A stretch of 7,587 bases of DNA from positions 1 through 7,587 of the forward strand of contig JAUQQI010000300.1 of assembly GCA_030549955.1 (NCBI GenBank), in the 5' to 3' direction. The stretch is from Chloroflexota bacterium (GTDB lineage Bacteria > Chloroflexota > Dehalococcoidia > JAUQQI01). Shown piece after piece: positions 1-4,373 of the stretch; within the stretch, counting starts at the first letter, position 1; each line of letters starts with the position of its first letter. Below the pieces are notes generated by a model. The model was not told the origin of the DNA. It worked only from the letters and a program-made list of their open reading frames with translations, and searched no databases. The position numbers and the translations under genes were made by a program.

Positions 1-120
1 GGGGCCATCCCGGACCCGGAGCCGCTCCCCGCGGTCCCGGTGATCTGGGTCGGTCCCACCGAACAGATAGAGGCGTTGCCGGTTCGGCCAGGCCGTGACC
101 GGCGCGTGAGGGTGAGGTGA
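1..120 (+). CDS. C-terminal tail of an upstream gene (partial)
   Basis: Frame 1 is open from the window edge to a TGA at 118-120 and gives 39 residues, rich in Pro at the start (PDPEPLPAVPVIWVGPTEQ) and Arg at the end. The stop lies one base before the next ATG, the same tight spacing as the genes that follow, and the next gene's ribosome site (gtgaggtga) lies inside this tail. That arrangement is what supports it as coding. The product is not recognised and the N-terminus is outside the window. Confidence 0.5.
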   Translation, partial: GAIPDPEPLPAVPVIWVGPTEQIEALPVRPGRDRRVRVR

Positions 121-121
121 A

Positions 122-382
122 ATGAGACTTATTACCTTTGACAATGAGAAGGGCCTCGTCGCCCTGGACCGCGATCGGATGGCCCAGGTGTATGTCGCGG
201 CCAGCCGGCTGTCGGCCGTTTACCCGGGCCCTGACGGGGTAGCCGAGCTGCTCGACGACGAGGGGCAGCGGCGAGCTCGCCGGCAGAGACTGGCCGGCTT
301 TCAACAGGTTGTCGTCTGTCCCACTCGTGTGCAGCGAGTCCGCCCCCGGTTCCGGCCCAAGGCGAGGCCAGAAGGAGGGTGA
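122..382 (+). CDS. Small protein, first member of tandem family (divergent)
   Basis: An 86-residue protein of unknown function. The ATG at 122 follows a GAGGTGA ribosome site. It begins MRLITF, like the other small genes of this arm, then has an alternating hydrophobic stretch (QVYVAASRLSAVYPG) where better-conserved copies carry the FYFEL...LxVxRTD core. The second half is very Arg-rich (RRARRQRLAG, then RVRPRFRPKARP), unlike the other members. I place it in the family from its start, length and position, not from a strong alignment, and it could be unrelated. The next gene starts two bases after its stop, so the two are probably co-transcribed. No membrane segment, signal peptide or catalytic motif is visible. 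Confidence 0.6.
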   Translation: MRLITFDNEKGLVALDRDRMAQVYVAASRLSAVYPGPDGVAELLDDEGQRRARRQRLAGFQQVVVCPTRVQRVRPRFRPKARPEGG

Positions 383-384
383 AC

Positions 385-642
385 ATGAGGCTGACCTTGG
401 TTGGGACGGAGGAACCCCGCCTCGAGGCGGGGACTCCGCCCGTCATGATCTTCCGGGATTGCCTTACGCTCCAGCTGCGGACGGATGACGGCGGGTATGT
501 CCGTCTGTGCCGCTTCTGGAGCAACCTTCTAAGCCGGCAGAAGTGGGCCGTCGGCTCCGGGGCCACCGTGAAGGAGTGGGAGCATCTTAACCAAGACGGA
601 TGTCTTCAGGCTTATGCTGTTTCAAGTTCAGGCGACATATGA
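385..642 (+). CDS. Small protein, second member of tandem family
   Basis: An 85-residue protein of unknown function. I take the ATG at 385 because GGAGGG lies at proper distance; an in-frame GTG at 379 would add two residues but overlaps the ribosome site. It starts MRLTLVG and has PPVMIFRDCLTLQLRTDDGG, which lines up with the PFYLELTAATLYVKRTDG stretch of a copy further down: hydrophobic-aromatic strand, short turn, second strand, then R-T-D. The C-terminal half (WSNLLSR, KEWEHLNQDG) is specific to this copy. No membrane segment or catalytic motif is seen. About 60 bases separate it from the next gene, the first real intergenic gap in this arm. Confidence 0.65.
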   Translation: MRLTLVGTEEPRLEAGTPPVMIFRDCLTLQLRTDDGGYVRLCRFWSNLLSRQKWAVGSGATVKEWEHLNQDGCLQAYAVSSSGDI

Positions 643-703
643 CACTGTCGCGTATGATGGTTCGCCGCGCTGTGACCGGTTCTTCTTCTGTAGGAGGTGA
701 CCT

Positions 704-925
704 ATGAGGTTCGTCTTTCACTTCGACCTTTTCAGGTCCTGCGAAAGTGAGCCCTTCTTTTTCGAGCTTTCCCCTGATTACTTGTATCTCGAGCGAACAG
801 ATCGTGGCCGCTATTGGTTCGCCCGTGAGAGCATCTCCGAAAAGGAGACCGAGTGGAGACCATGCCACGGCTGCCCCGTCCTAGCGGACATCAGGCGGTC
901 GAGGCTGGCTCGCATCCGGCGATAG
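704..925 (+). CDS. Small protein, third member; amber stop shortens it
   Basis: The ATG at 704 follows a near-perfect TAGGAGGTGACCT ribosome site. The product is 73 residues, MRFVFHF..., with the core FFFELSPDYLYLERTDRGRY then WFARESISE. It is closest to the following copy: 39 of 50 bases match between 791-840 and 1090-1139. The frame ends at TAG 923-925, but the same frame continues open for 15 more codons to TGA 971-973 and ends PDPKA, the same ending as the broken copy at 1778-2025. Without the amber codon the product would be about 89 residues, the size of its neighbours. So this is either a truncated member, a suppressed stop, or a sequence error. Function unknown; predicted small, soluble and beta-rich. 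Confidence 0.7.
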   Translation: MRFVFHFDLFRSCESEPFFFELSPDYLYLERTDRGRYWFARESISEKETEWRPCHGCPVLADIRRSRLARIRR

Positions 926-955
926 ATCGGTGGCTATGGCGTCCCGGTCCGTGTT

Positions 956-977
956 CCCGACCCGAAGGCCTGAAATG
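956..977 (+). repeat. 22-bp direct repeat, copy 1
   Basis: Identical to 2008-2029. It begins CCCGACCCGAAGG and ends CCTGAAATG. In the frame of the preceding small gene it spells Pro-Asp-Pro-Lys-Ala-stop. Weaker similarity extends about 30 bases upstream (both start ATCG...GGCG), so it is most simply the conserved 3' end of a duplicated gene. Confidence 0.8.
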
Positions 978-999
978 TGAGTATCGGAGGTGGCCATTT

Positions 1000-1266
1000 A
1001 TGAAGATCGTCTTTCGCCCCGCCTTTAGTTTCATGTTATGCCGAAGTGACGCCTTCTATTTCGAGCTCGCGAGGGGGCACCTGGTCGTCGAGCGGACAGA
1101 TGATCCCCGCTACTGGTTCGCCCAGGAGGAGATCTCCGAGCACACCGCGGGATCTTTGCCATACCACGGCGAACCGATCGTTTCAAAGATCACGCCCTCT
1201 AAGCTGATTCTTACAGTACGGGCTAGCTCGCCGCTGGTGACACCACCTGGAACCGTCCAATCTTAA
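1000..1266 (+). CDS. Small protein, fourth member of tandem family (intact)
   Basis: An 88-residue protein, probably the best-preserved member of the array. I chose the ATG at 1000 because TCGGAGGTGG precedes it and because the product then starts MKIVFRP, matching MKLVLRP of the copy at 1528. The same frame is open back to 853 but that part is the shadow of the preceding gene. The core is AFYFELARGHLVVERTDDPR followed by YWFAQEEISE; the C-terminal half has IVSKITPSKLILTVRA, matching VAKITRSILVRA in the copy at 1528. The alternating pattern suggests a small all-beta soluble fold. Function unknown. Tandem small proteins in viral accessory regions are sometimes anti-defence or host-takeover factors, but nothing in the sequence shows that here. 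Confidence 0.75.
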   Translation: MKIVFRPAFSFMLCRSDAFYFELARGHLVVERTDDPRYWFAQEEISEHTAGSLPYHGEPIVSKITPSKLILTVRASSPLVTPPGTVQS

Positions 1267-1281
1267 CGGAGGCGTAAGGTC

Positions 1282-1524
1282 ATGCGACTCGTCCTCTTCC
1301 CGTCAACAGACACGCTCGCCGCAGAGGGTCCGGCATCGGTCTGCGTCTGGCCGGAGACCCTCTTGGCCAATTGGCCCCATGGTCCAGTCCCCGTCGAGCT
1401 GGCCGTGGATCACACCGGTGACGCTCGGTGTGACCGGTTGCCCCAGCCCCGTGGGGTCTGTCTCCGTGTCACGACCGTGACAATCAGCCCACCACCGGTG
1501 CCTTTCTCAGAATATAGGAGTTGA
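1282..1524 (+). CDS. Small protein, fifth member (highly divergent)
   Basis: An 80-residue frame with ATG at 1282 after AACGGAGGCG, starting MRLVLFPSTDTL, close to MKLVLRPAPDSL of the next gene. After about residue 20 the family core is not recognisable: no FYFEL and no RTD, but VCVWPETLLANW and many Pro. Its 3' part contains two strong inverted repeats (1410-1433 and 1468-1481), so part of it may be regulatory DNA or a decayed copy and not selected coding sequence. It ends three bases before the next ATG. Function unknown. I am fairly sure that the start is a family start, and less sure that the whole frame is a working protein. Confidence 0.5.
   Translation: MRLVLFPSTDTLAAEGPASVCVWPETLLANWPHGPVPVELAVDHTGDARCDRLPQPRGVCLRVTTVTISPPPVPFSEYRS
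1410..1433. promoter_or_regulatory. 8-bp inverted repeat, 8-nt spacer
   Basis: TCACACCG at 1410-1417 and CGGTGTGA at 1426-1433 are perfect complements around GTGACGCT. The size and spacing suit either a dimeric repressor operator or an RNA hairpin. It lies about 95 bases before the next start codon. The right half continues into TGTGACCGGTT (1429-1439), which also occurs at 671-681 ahead of the third small gene, favouring a shared control site. No T-tract follows. Confidence 0.35.
1468..1481. promoter_or_regulatory. Short dyad GTCACG-AC-CGTGAC
   Basis: A 6-bp perfect inverted repeat with a two-base centre, 46 bases ahead of the ATG at 1528 and 34 bases after the larger dyad at 1410-1433. Its GTGAC half resembles the GTGACCGG motif at 93-102, 671-681 and 1430-1439. 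An operator is possible; it also sits within a candidate coding frame, so chance cannot be excluded. Confidence 0.25.
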
Positions 1525-1527
1525 CCC

Positions 1528-1788
1528 ATGAAGCTGGTCCTTCGGCCCGCCCCTGATTCCTTGATTTTCCAAAGCAACCCGTTCTACTTGGAGCTCACAG
1601 CAGCTACGCTTTATGTCAAGCGAACGGATGGCCCCCGCTTATTCTATCAGGAGGAGATTAGGGAGGGGGAGGAAGGAAGGCTATGGGGACCGTTTGGCGC
1701 CGACTTCATCGAGGTGGCAAAAATCACGCGATCAATTCTGGTCCGTGCTCAAAGCGCTGAAATCGGGGAGGAAGAAAATGCGAGTTAG
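1528..1788 (+). CDS. Small protein, sixth member of tandem family (intact)
   Basis: An 86-residue protein with ATG at 1528 after ATAGGAGTTG. It starts MKLVLRPAPDSLIF, has the full core PFYLELTAATLYVKRTDGPR then LFYQEEIREGEEGR, and a second block VAKITRSILVRAQS matching the copy at 1000-1266. The C-terminus is acidic (EIGEEENAS). It overlaps the next copy's ATG (1778) by 11 bases, and that copy's ribosome site GGGGAGGAAG lies inside this gene, which implies translational coupling. With the copy at 1000 it defines the family consensus. No membrane, signal or catalytic signature; function unknown. Confidence 0.75.
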   Translation: MKLVLRPAPDSLIFQSNPFYLELTAATLYVKRTDGPRLFYQEEIREGEEGRLWGPFGADFIEVAKITRSILVRAQSAEIGEEENAS

Positions 1789-2025
1789 TATCCACCCGAC
1801 CGGAGTACTGAAGATACCTTGTTCTACTTGTCCCGGCAGTCAATCTTTGTCTCGCTTCGTAGACGTCGTTCCTTTCTTTCCCGGTTCCTGCGCCGTCGGG
1901 CTGATCAGGTGCTCACTGGGACACTATTAGAGCCTACGGGAAGGACTTTCCCTCAGTGCGGAGCCTCCCGCACTGTATCGATCGCTAGTGGCGCCCTCGT
2001 GCGCGCGCCCGACCCGAAGGCCTGA
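1778..2025 (+). pseudogene. Seventh family member, frameshifted
   Basis: The ATG at 1778 has a good ribosome site (GGGGAGGAAG) and begins MRVSIHPTGVLKI. In that frame the protein then becomes Cys-rich, unlike the family, and stops at 1928-1930 after 50 residues. From about 1812 a different frame gives DTLFYLSRQSIFVSLRRRRS, which matches the FYLEL...LYVKRTD layout, and stays open to TGA 2023-2025, ending in RAPDPKA. That ending equals the read-past end of the third copy and is encoded by the 22-bp repeat. The simplest reading is a family gene of about 82 residues with a one-base indel near 1811-1818. Programmed frameshifting or a sequencing error would look the same; no classic slippery heptamer is apparent. 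Confidence 0.5.
1938..1975 (+). promoter_or_regulatory. Two consecutive stem-loops
   Basis: GGGAA (1938-1942) pairs with TTCCC (1948-1952). Two bases on, CAGTGCGG (1954-1961) pairs perfectly with CCGCACTG (1968-1975) around a six-base loop AGCCTC. They lie about 70-110 bases ahead of the next start codon. There is no U-tract, so a normal intrinsic terminator is unlikely. An mRNA-stabilising or attenuating structure, or a DNA operator, is possible; the hairpins also overlap the frameshifted gene's second frame. Confidence 0.4.
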
Positions 2026-2029
2026 AATG
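2008..2029 (+). repeat. 22-bp direct repeat, copy 2
   Basis: Identical to 956-977, 1052 bases downstream. In the second frame of the broken gene before it, it encodes Pro-Asp-Pro-Lys-Ala-stop. Both copies are followed within about 25 bases by a ribosome site and the ATG of the next family member, so the duplicated unit covers a gene end plus the junction to the next gene. Confidence 0.8.
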
Positions 2030-2046
2030 CGGCTAAGGAGGTCCTT

Positions 2047-2292
2047 ATGAGACTCGCTTCTTCCGCCTCTGGTTCTTTCCTCTACGCCCAGGGGCAGAAC
2101 CACCTGTTCTTCGAGCTCCTGGGTGGCGAGCTCGCGATCCACCACATCCGGAGAGCCTTGGAGGTCACGCAAAACGAGCTAACTTCCGACGGGTGGCTTT
2201 TCACGCACGAGACCTACGGCCTCTGGTACCGGTTCCGGATCCGGCCCGGCGCCCTTTTTCGCTCCACGCCGAAGGGAGGAGGGATGAAATGA
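2047..2292 (+). CDS. Small protein, eighth member of tandem family
   Basis: An 81-residue protein; the ATG at 2047 follows TAAGGAGGTCCTT, a near-perfect ribosome site. MRLASSASGSFLYAQG is followed by HLFFELLGGELAIHHIRRAL, which fits the FYFEL-x(5)-LxV core with RTD replaced. The second half is aromatic and basic (ETYGLWYRFRIRPG), reminiscent of the RYWF and terminal VR parts of other copies. Function unknown. It shares an ATGA overlap with the next gene (ATG 2289, TGA 2290-2292), so the array runs straight into the following two unrelated genes on one transcript. This is the last family member; base composition becomes markedly more GC-rich immediately after it. Confidence 0.7.
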   Translation: MRLASSASGSFLYAQGQNHLFFELLGGELAIHHIRRALEVTQNELTSDGWLFTHETYGLWYRFRIRPGALFRSTPKGGGMK

Positions 2293-2591
2293 ACACGACC
2301 ACCCTCATCGTTCGCCTAGCCCTCATCGTCTCCAAGGACGAGGACCCCGTCGAGGAGCTCCTCGCCCTCTTCGGGGAGGGCTGGGAAAAAAGGGACGGAG
2401 TCTACCGGGTCGTCGGCCTCCGGGGCGAGGTCATCACCCTCCAGCCCGGGGCCGAGCCGGCCCGCCTCGCCGCCCGGATCGCCAAGGCCCTGGCCGGCAG
2501 GCTCTGGCCCCAGGCCTTCCCCGACCTTTTCGACCAGCTATATTCCCTTAAGGAGGTCCGCCATGTGGGAAATCTACGTCGAGCTGTATGA
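2289..2591 (+). CDS. Hypothetical small protein
   Basis: A 100-residue protein starting at ATG 2289, coupled to the preceding gene by an ATGA overlap and preceded by GGAGGG. The same frame is open further upstream, but only as the shadow of the previous gene. It has a hydrophobic first strand (TTTLIVRLALIVS), an acidic helix with DPVEELLALFGEGW, a short beta section (GVYRVVGLRGEVITLQ) and a helix ARLAARIAKALAGRLW. The N-terminal hydrophobic run is probably too short for a membrane span. Codon use is strongly GC3-biased, unlike the array before it and like the minus-strand operon. It overlaps the next gene by 29 bases. Not recognised. Confidence 0.65.
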   Translation: MNTTTLIVRLALIVSKDEDPVEELLALFGEGWEKRDGVYRVVGLRGEVITLQPGAEPARLAARIAKALAGRLWPQAFPDLFDQLYSLKEVRHVGNLRRAV

Positions 2592-2874
2592 CGAGGACGG
2601 CGAGCCCGCCCGGATCCGCATCCGCTTCGATGACGACGTCTGGCTGATCGAAAAGCTCAACGGCCGCGGCTGGCGGGTCACCCCGCCCCCGGGCAAAAGC
2701 TTCCGGCCCAGACGGCATCCCAGGGACCTGCTCGAGTTCGTGGACGAGGTCATCCGCCACGAAGCGCCGGCCGGGCCCACCAGCCCCAGGCCCGAAAAGA
2801 AGGAGACCACCGCATCCCTACCCGAGGCCGTCCGCCAACTGCTCAATAGCGGGCGGGCAAAAATACTGAACTAG
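2563..2874 (+). CDS. Hypothetical small charged protein
   Basis: A 103-residue protein; the ATG at 2563 sits behind TAAGGAGGTCCGCC, a very strong ribosome site located inside the previous gene. Residues 1-55 look beta-rich and acidic (WEIYVELYDEDGEPARIRIR, DDDVWLIEKLNGRGW); a basic PGKSFRPRRHPRDLLEF stretch leads into a helix, then a Pro-rich linker and a short C-terminal helix (LPEAVRQLLNSGRAKILN). No membrane segment or known motif. It is the last gene of the plus arm. Its TAG (2872-2874) shares the palindrome CTAG with the stop of the opposing operon, leaving no room for a terminator between them. Confidence 0.7.
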   Translation: MWEIYVELYDEDGEPARIRIRFDDDVWLIEKLNGRGWRVTPPPGKSFRPRRHPRDLLEFVDEVIRHEAPAGPTSPRPEKKETTASLPEAVRQLLNSGRAKILN

Positions 2875-3047
2875 CGGCCGCTCCGTCGGCTGCGCATCCG
2901 CCGGATCGACCGTATCACCGCCGCCCGCAGGTGCTTGGGGATCTCCCCAGCCTTCAGCGGGTCGTACCCCGGGTGGCCCCGGATCGGGTGGACCTTGCCA
3001 CGCCGCCGGAAAAACAGCCTCGTCACCCGCTTCCGTTTCCTTGCCAC
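2871..3047 (-). CDS. 58-residue very basic protein, GTG start
   Basis: The minus-strand frame begins with GTG at 3047, after GGAGATCCTAGA, and ends at TAG 2873-2871. The product starts ARKRKRVTRLFFRRRGKVHP, continues IRGHPGYDPLKAGEIPKHL and ends with a basic helix AVIRSIRRMRSRRSGR. About a third of the residues are Arg or Lys. The start lies one base after the stop of the coiled-coil/membrane gene, so it is the last cistron of the operon. The charge suggests nucleic-acid binding, for example genome condensation or a regulatory role; this is inferred from composition only. The RGKVHPIR-x(3)-GY portion looks like a small ordered motif and not just a basic tail. Confidence 0.6.
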   Translation of the reverse strand: MARKRKRVTRLFFRRRGKVHPIRGHPGYDPLKAGEIPKHLRAAVIRSIRRMRSRRSGR

Positions 3048-3048
3048 T

Positions 3049-3252
3049 CTAGGATCTCCTCATGGCTATATCTATCAACATCAGGATGAGGCTGGTGGTC
3101 ACGCCGCCCAGCAGGGCCACAAGCCACCATTGCAGTCGGCCCAGGTCCTCCCGGATCTTCCCCAGCTCGTGTTCAACACCGGTGAGCCGCTGCTCCAGCG
3201 CCCTCATCCGCTCGTCGTGCCGGTAGACCAGAATCCGGTTCTCCTCAGCCAA
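3049..3252 (-). CDS. XhlA-like coiled-coil/membrane protein
   Basis: A 67-residue protein starting at TTG 3252, with GGGAGGTG upstream inside the end of the recombinase gene, which it overlaps by eight bases. Residues 12-40 form a charged heptad-like helix (MRALEQRLTGVEHELGKIRE), followed by QWW and one membrane span at about 42-62 (LVALLGGVTTSLILMLIDIA), then a short basic tail. N-terminal coiled coil, Trp pair, C-terminal span and size match the haemolysin XhlA/holin-accessory family of Gram-positive phages, which act at the cytoplasmic membrane with a holin and endolysin in lysis. A virion membrane or scaffolding role is an alternative, given the other small membrane proteins here. Confidence 0.65.
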   Translation of the reverse strand: MAEENRILVYRHDERMRALEQRLTGVEHELGKIREDLGRLQWWLVALLGGVTTSLILMLIDIAMRRS

Positions 3253-3817
3253 AGGGCACCTCCCGCATCAGCTGCTCGATGTGTACGTCCGTTAGCATCG
3301 AATACACCCGCGTGTTCTCAAGATACCGGTGGCCCAATTGCTGCTGGACGAGGGTTATCGGCCGCCCCTGGCGCAGGAGATGCACCGCATAGCTGTGCCT
3401 CAAAACGTGGGGCCACACCGGCGTCTCCCCGCTAAACTTGTGCCGGTAGAGCCCCGCCCGGGCCGCCGCCCGCTTCACTATCCGCCAGGCCCACCCCCGG
3501 CTAATATGCCCGCCGCGCCGACCCGGGAAAATGTATTCCCCAGGGTCCCGCCCAGCCAGCGCCTCCTTCAGCTGGGCCACCACCCCTGGCGGCAGGAAAA
3601 CGTGCTTCTCCGTCAGACTGCTCGGCGAATGCCTCTTCAGATTCGCCAGCCTTATCCCCGTCTCCGTCACGTCCCCAACCCGCGCCTGGATCACCTCCGA
3701 CACCCGCGCCCCTGTCACCCAAAGCAGCCAGATCAGCAGCCGGTCCCGCCCGGTCTCAGCCGCCGCCAACAGCCTCTTCACCTCCTCGGCCGTAAGGTAC
3801 ACCGGTAGCCTCGGCAT
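3245..3817 (-). CDS. Tyrosine recombinase/integrase, catalytic domain only
   Basis: A 190-residue site-specific recombinase of the phage integrase/Xer family, expected to cut and rejoin DNA for integration, excision or dimer resolution. The catalytic set is complete: Arg38 (TGARVSEV), Lys61 (NLKRHS), His137 and Arg140 (PHVLRHSYAVHLL), His163 (QQLGHRYLENT) and nucleophile Tyr172 (TRVYSMLT). I chose ATG 3817 because GGGAGGTCGTG precedes it and it overlaps the previous gene's stop as TGATG; upstream in-frame codons to 3853 lie inside that gene. Family members are normally 300 residues or more with an N-terminal SAM-like arm. Here the protein begins right at the catalytic domain (PVYLTAEEVKRLLAAA), so it is a minimal form. 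It sits within the structural-type operon, not beside a visible att site. Confidence 0.88.
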   Translation of the reverse strand: MPRLPVYLTAEEVKRLLAAAETGRDRLLIWLLWVTGARVSEVIQARVGDVTETGIRLANLKRHSPSSLTEKHVFLPPGVVAQLKEALAGRDPGEYIFPGRRGGHISRGWAWRIVKRAAARAGLYRHKFSGETPVWPHVLRHSYAVHLLRQGRPITLVQQQLGHRYLENTRVYSMLTDVHIEQLMREVPFG

Positions 3818-3981
3818 CACGACCTCCCGGCGGCCCGGAGCACGGCCGCCCATGCCCGCCTAAACGGCTTCCGGCTACACTCCTCACAGATCCAGGCCTT
3901 GCAAACCGGGCACCACCTCACCCACTTCGGCCTGGTATCCCCGGCCGTCAGCCGGCAGACGTCACATACCCCCCACTTCAA
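3817..3981 (-). CDS. Six-cysteine zinc-binding small protein, TTG start
   Basis: A 54-residue protein with three CxxC pairs: Cys6-Cys9 (CDVC), Cys24-Cys27 (CPVC) and Cys32-Cys35 (CEEC), linked by KWVRW and KAWI. This spacing indicates a compact zinc ribbon or treble-clef fold. A basic helix follows (SRKPFRRAWAAVLRAAGRS). The start is TTG 3981, with GGGGAGGTGG about ten bases upstream; it overlaps the preceding stop as TTGA, and its own stop overlaps the recombinase ATG as TGATG. Such coupling suggests coordinated translation with the recombinase; it could assist DNA binding that the short recombinase lacks, but that is inference. A longer open frame reaches 4419 but only as a shadow of the preceding gene. 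Confidence 0.72.
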   Translation of the reverse strand: MKWGVCDVCRLTAGDTRPKWVRWCPVCKAWICEECSRKPFRRAWAAVLRAAGRS

Positions 3982-4373
3982 AGGGGCACCACCTCCCCGA
4001 CGCAGACGGTCGTCCCGGAACTGCCCGTCGCATTCGTCGTCGCCCAGATCTCCTCGGTCACCGGCTCCCAGCCCAGGTCCATCCCAGCAAAGATCGGAAA
4101 CCCCTGCCGGCTCGTCGGGTCCGAGCTGACGAAGATATCCCCCGGCCCCAGACACCCGATGGCCACCGCCAGCCGGCGCGGATTGGCCCGCGCTACCAGC
4201 ACCGGCGGGAACCCGACGTGGTCGATCACCACCCAGCTCGTCGCCAGCACGTAGCGCCGCCCCCCAATCGTCTCGGGGAAAGGCCCCGGCGCCCCGCCCT
4301 GCAGGTCCCTCAGCTGCCTCAGCAGCTCCCGTATCTCGCAGAGGACCAGCCCAATGTCGTCCAGCGTCCCCAT
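3978..4373 (-). CDS. Candidate virion surface protein
   Basis: A 131-residue protein starting at ATG 4373, which overlaps the previous stop (TGATG). Residues 4-24 form an amphipathic helix (LDDIGLVLCEIRELLRQLRD) that could oligomerise or attach to the particle. A Gly/Pro linker follows, then a beta-rich domain (RRYVLATSWVVIDHVGFPPV, RRLAVAIGCLGPGDIFVSSD, EEIWATTNATGSSGTTVCVG). The pattern 'hydrophobic strand, GDIFVSSDP, EIWATT, GTTVCVGEVV' is typical of small decoration or spike-like domains of phages, hence the call; no specific family is identified. Open frame continues upstream to 4811 but that stretch is a shadow of the membrane-protein gene. Location between a membrane protein and the integrase fits a structural role. 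Confidence 0.65.
   Translation of the reverse strand: MGTLDDIGLVLCEIRELLRQLRDLQGGAPGPFPETIGGRRYVLATSWVVIDHVGFPPVLVARANPRRLAVAIGCLGPGDIFVSSDPTSRQGFPIFAGMDLGWEPVTEEIWATTNATGSSGTTVCVGEVVPL

Noticed and set aside
132..566. Minus-strand open frame of 144 residues over the first two small genes
   Set aside because: Antisense shadow of GC-rich coding DNA; low-complexity Arg/Pro product, and the plus-strand genes have strong ribosome sites and tight spacing.
621..658. Possible promoter, TTCAGG (627-632) with TATGAT (653-658)
   Set aside because: Spacing of 20 bases is too long for a normal sigma-70-type promoter and the -35 match is poor.
654..707. 17-codon leader-like frame before the third small gene, ending in an ATGA overlap
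   Set aside because: No ribosome site and no run of regulatory codons; chance overlap seems likelier.
2875..2930. Intrinsic terminator after the plus arm
   Set aside because: AGCGGCCGCT is palindromic but there is no longer stem and no T-run on either strand.
3329..3808. Plus-strand open frame of 159 residues antisense to the recombinase
   Set aside because: Pro/Arg/His-rich shadow; the opposite strand has a complete tyrosine recombinase catalytic set.
3818..3853. Longer recombinase start at 3853
   Set aside because: Adds 12 residues wholly inside the zinc-protein gene; ATG 3817 has a good ribosome site.
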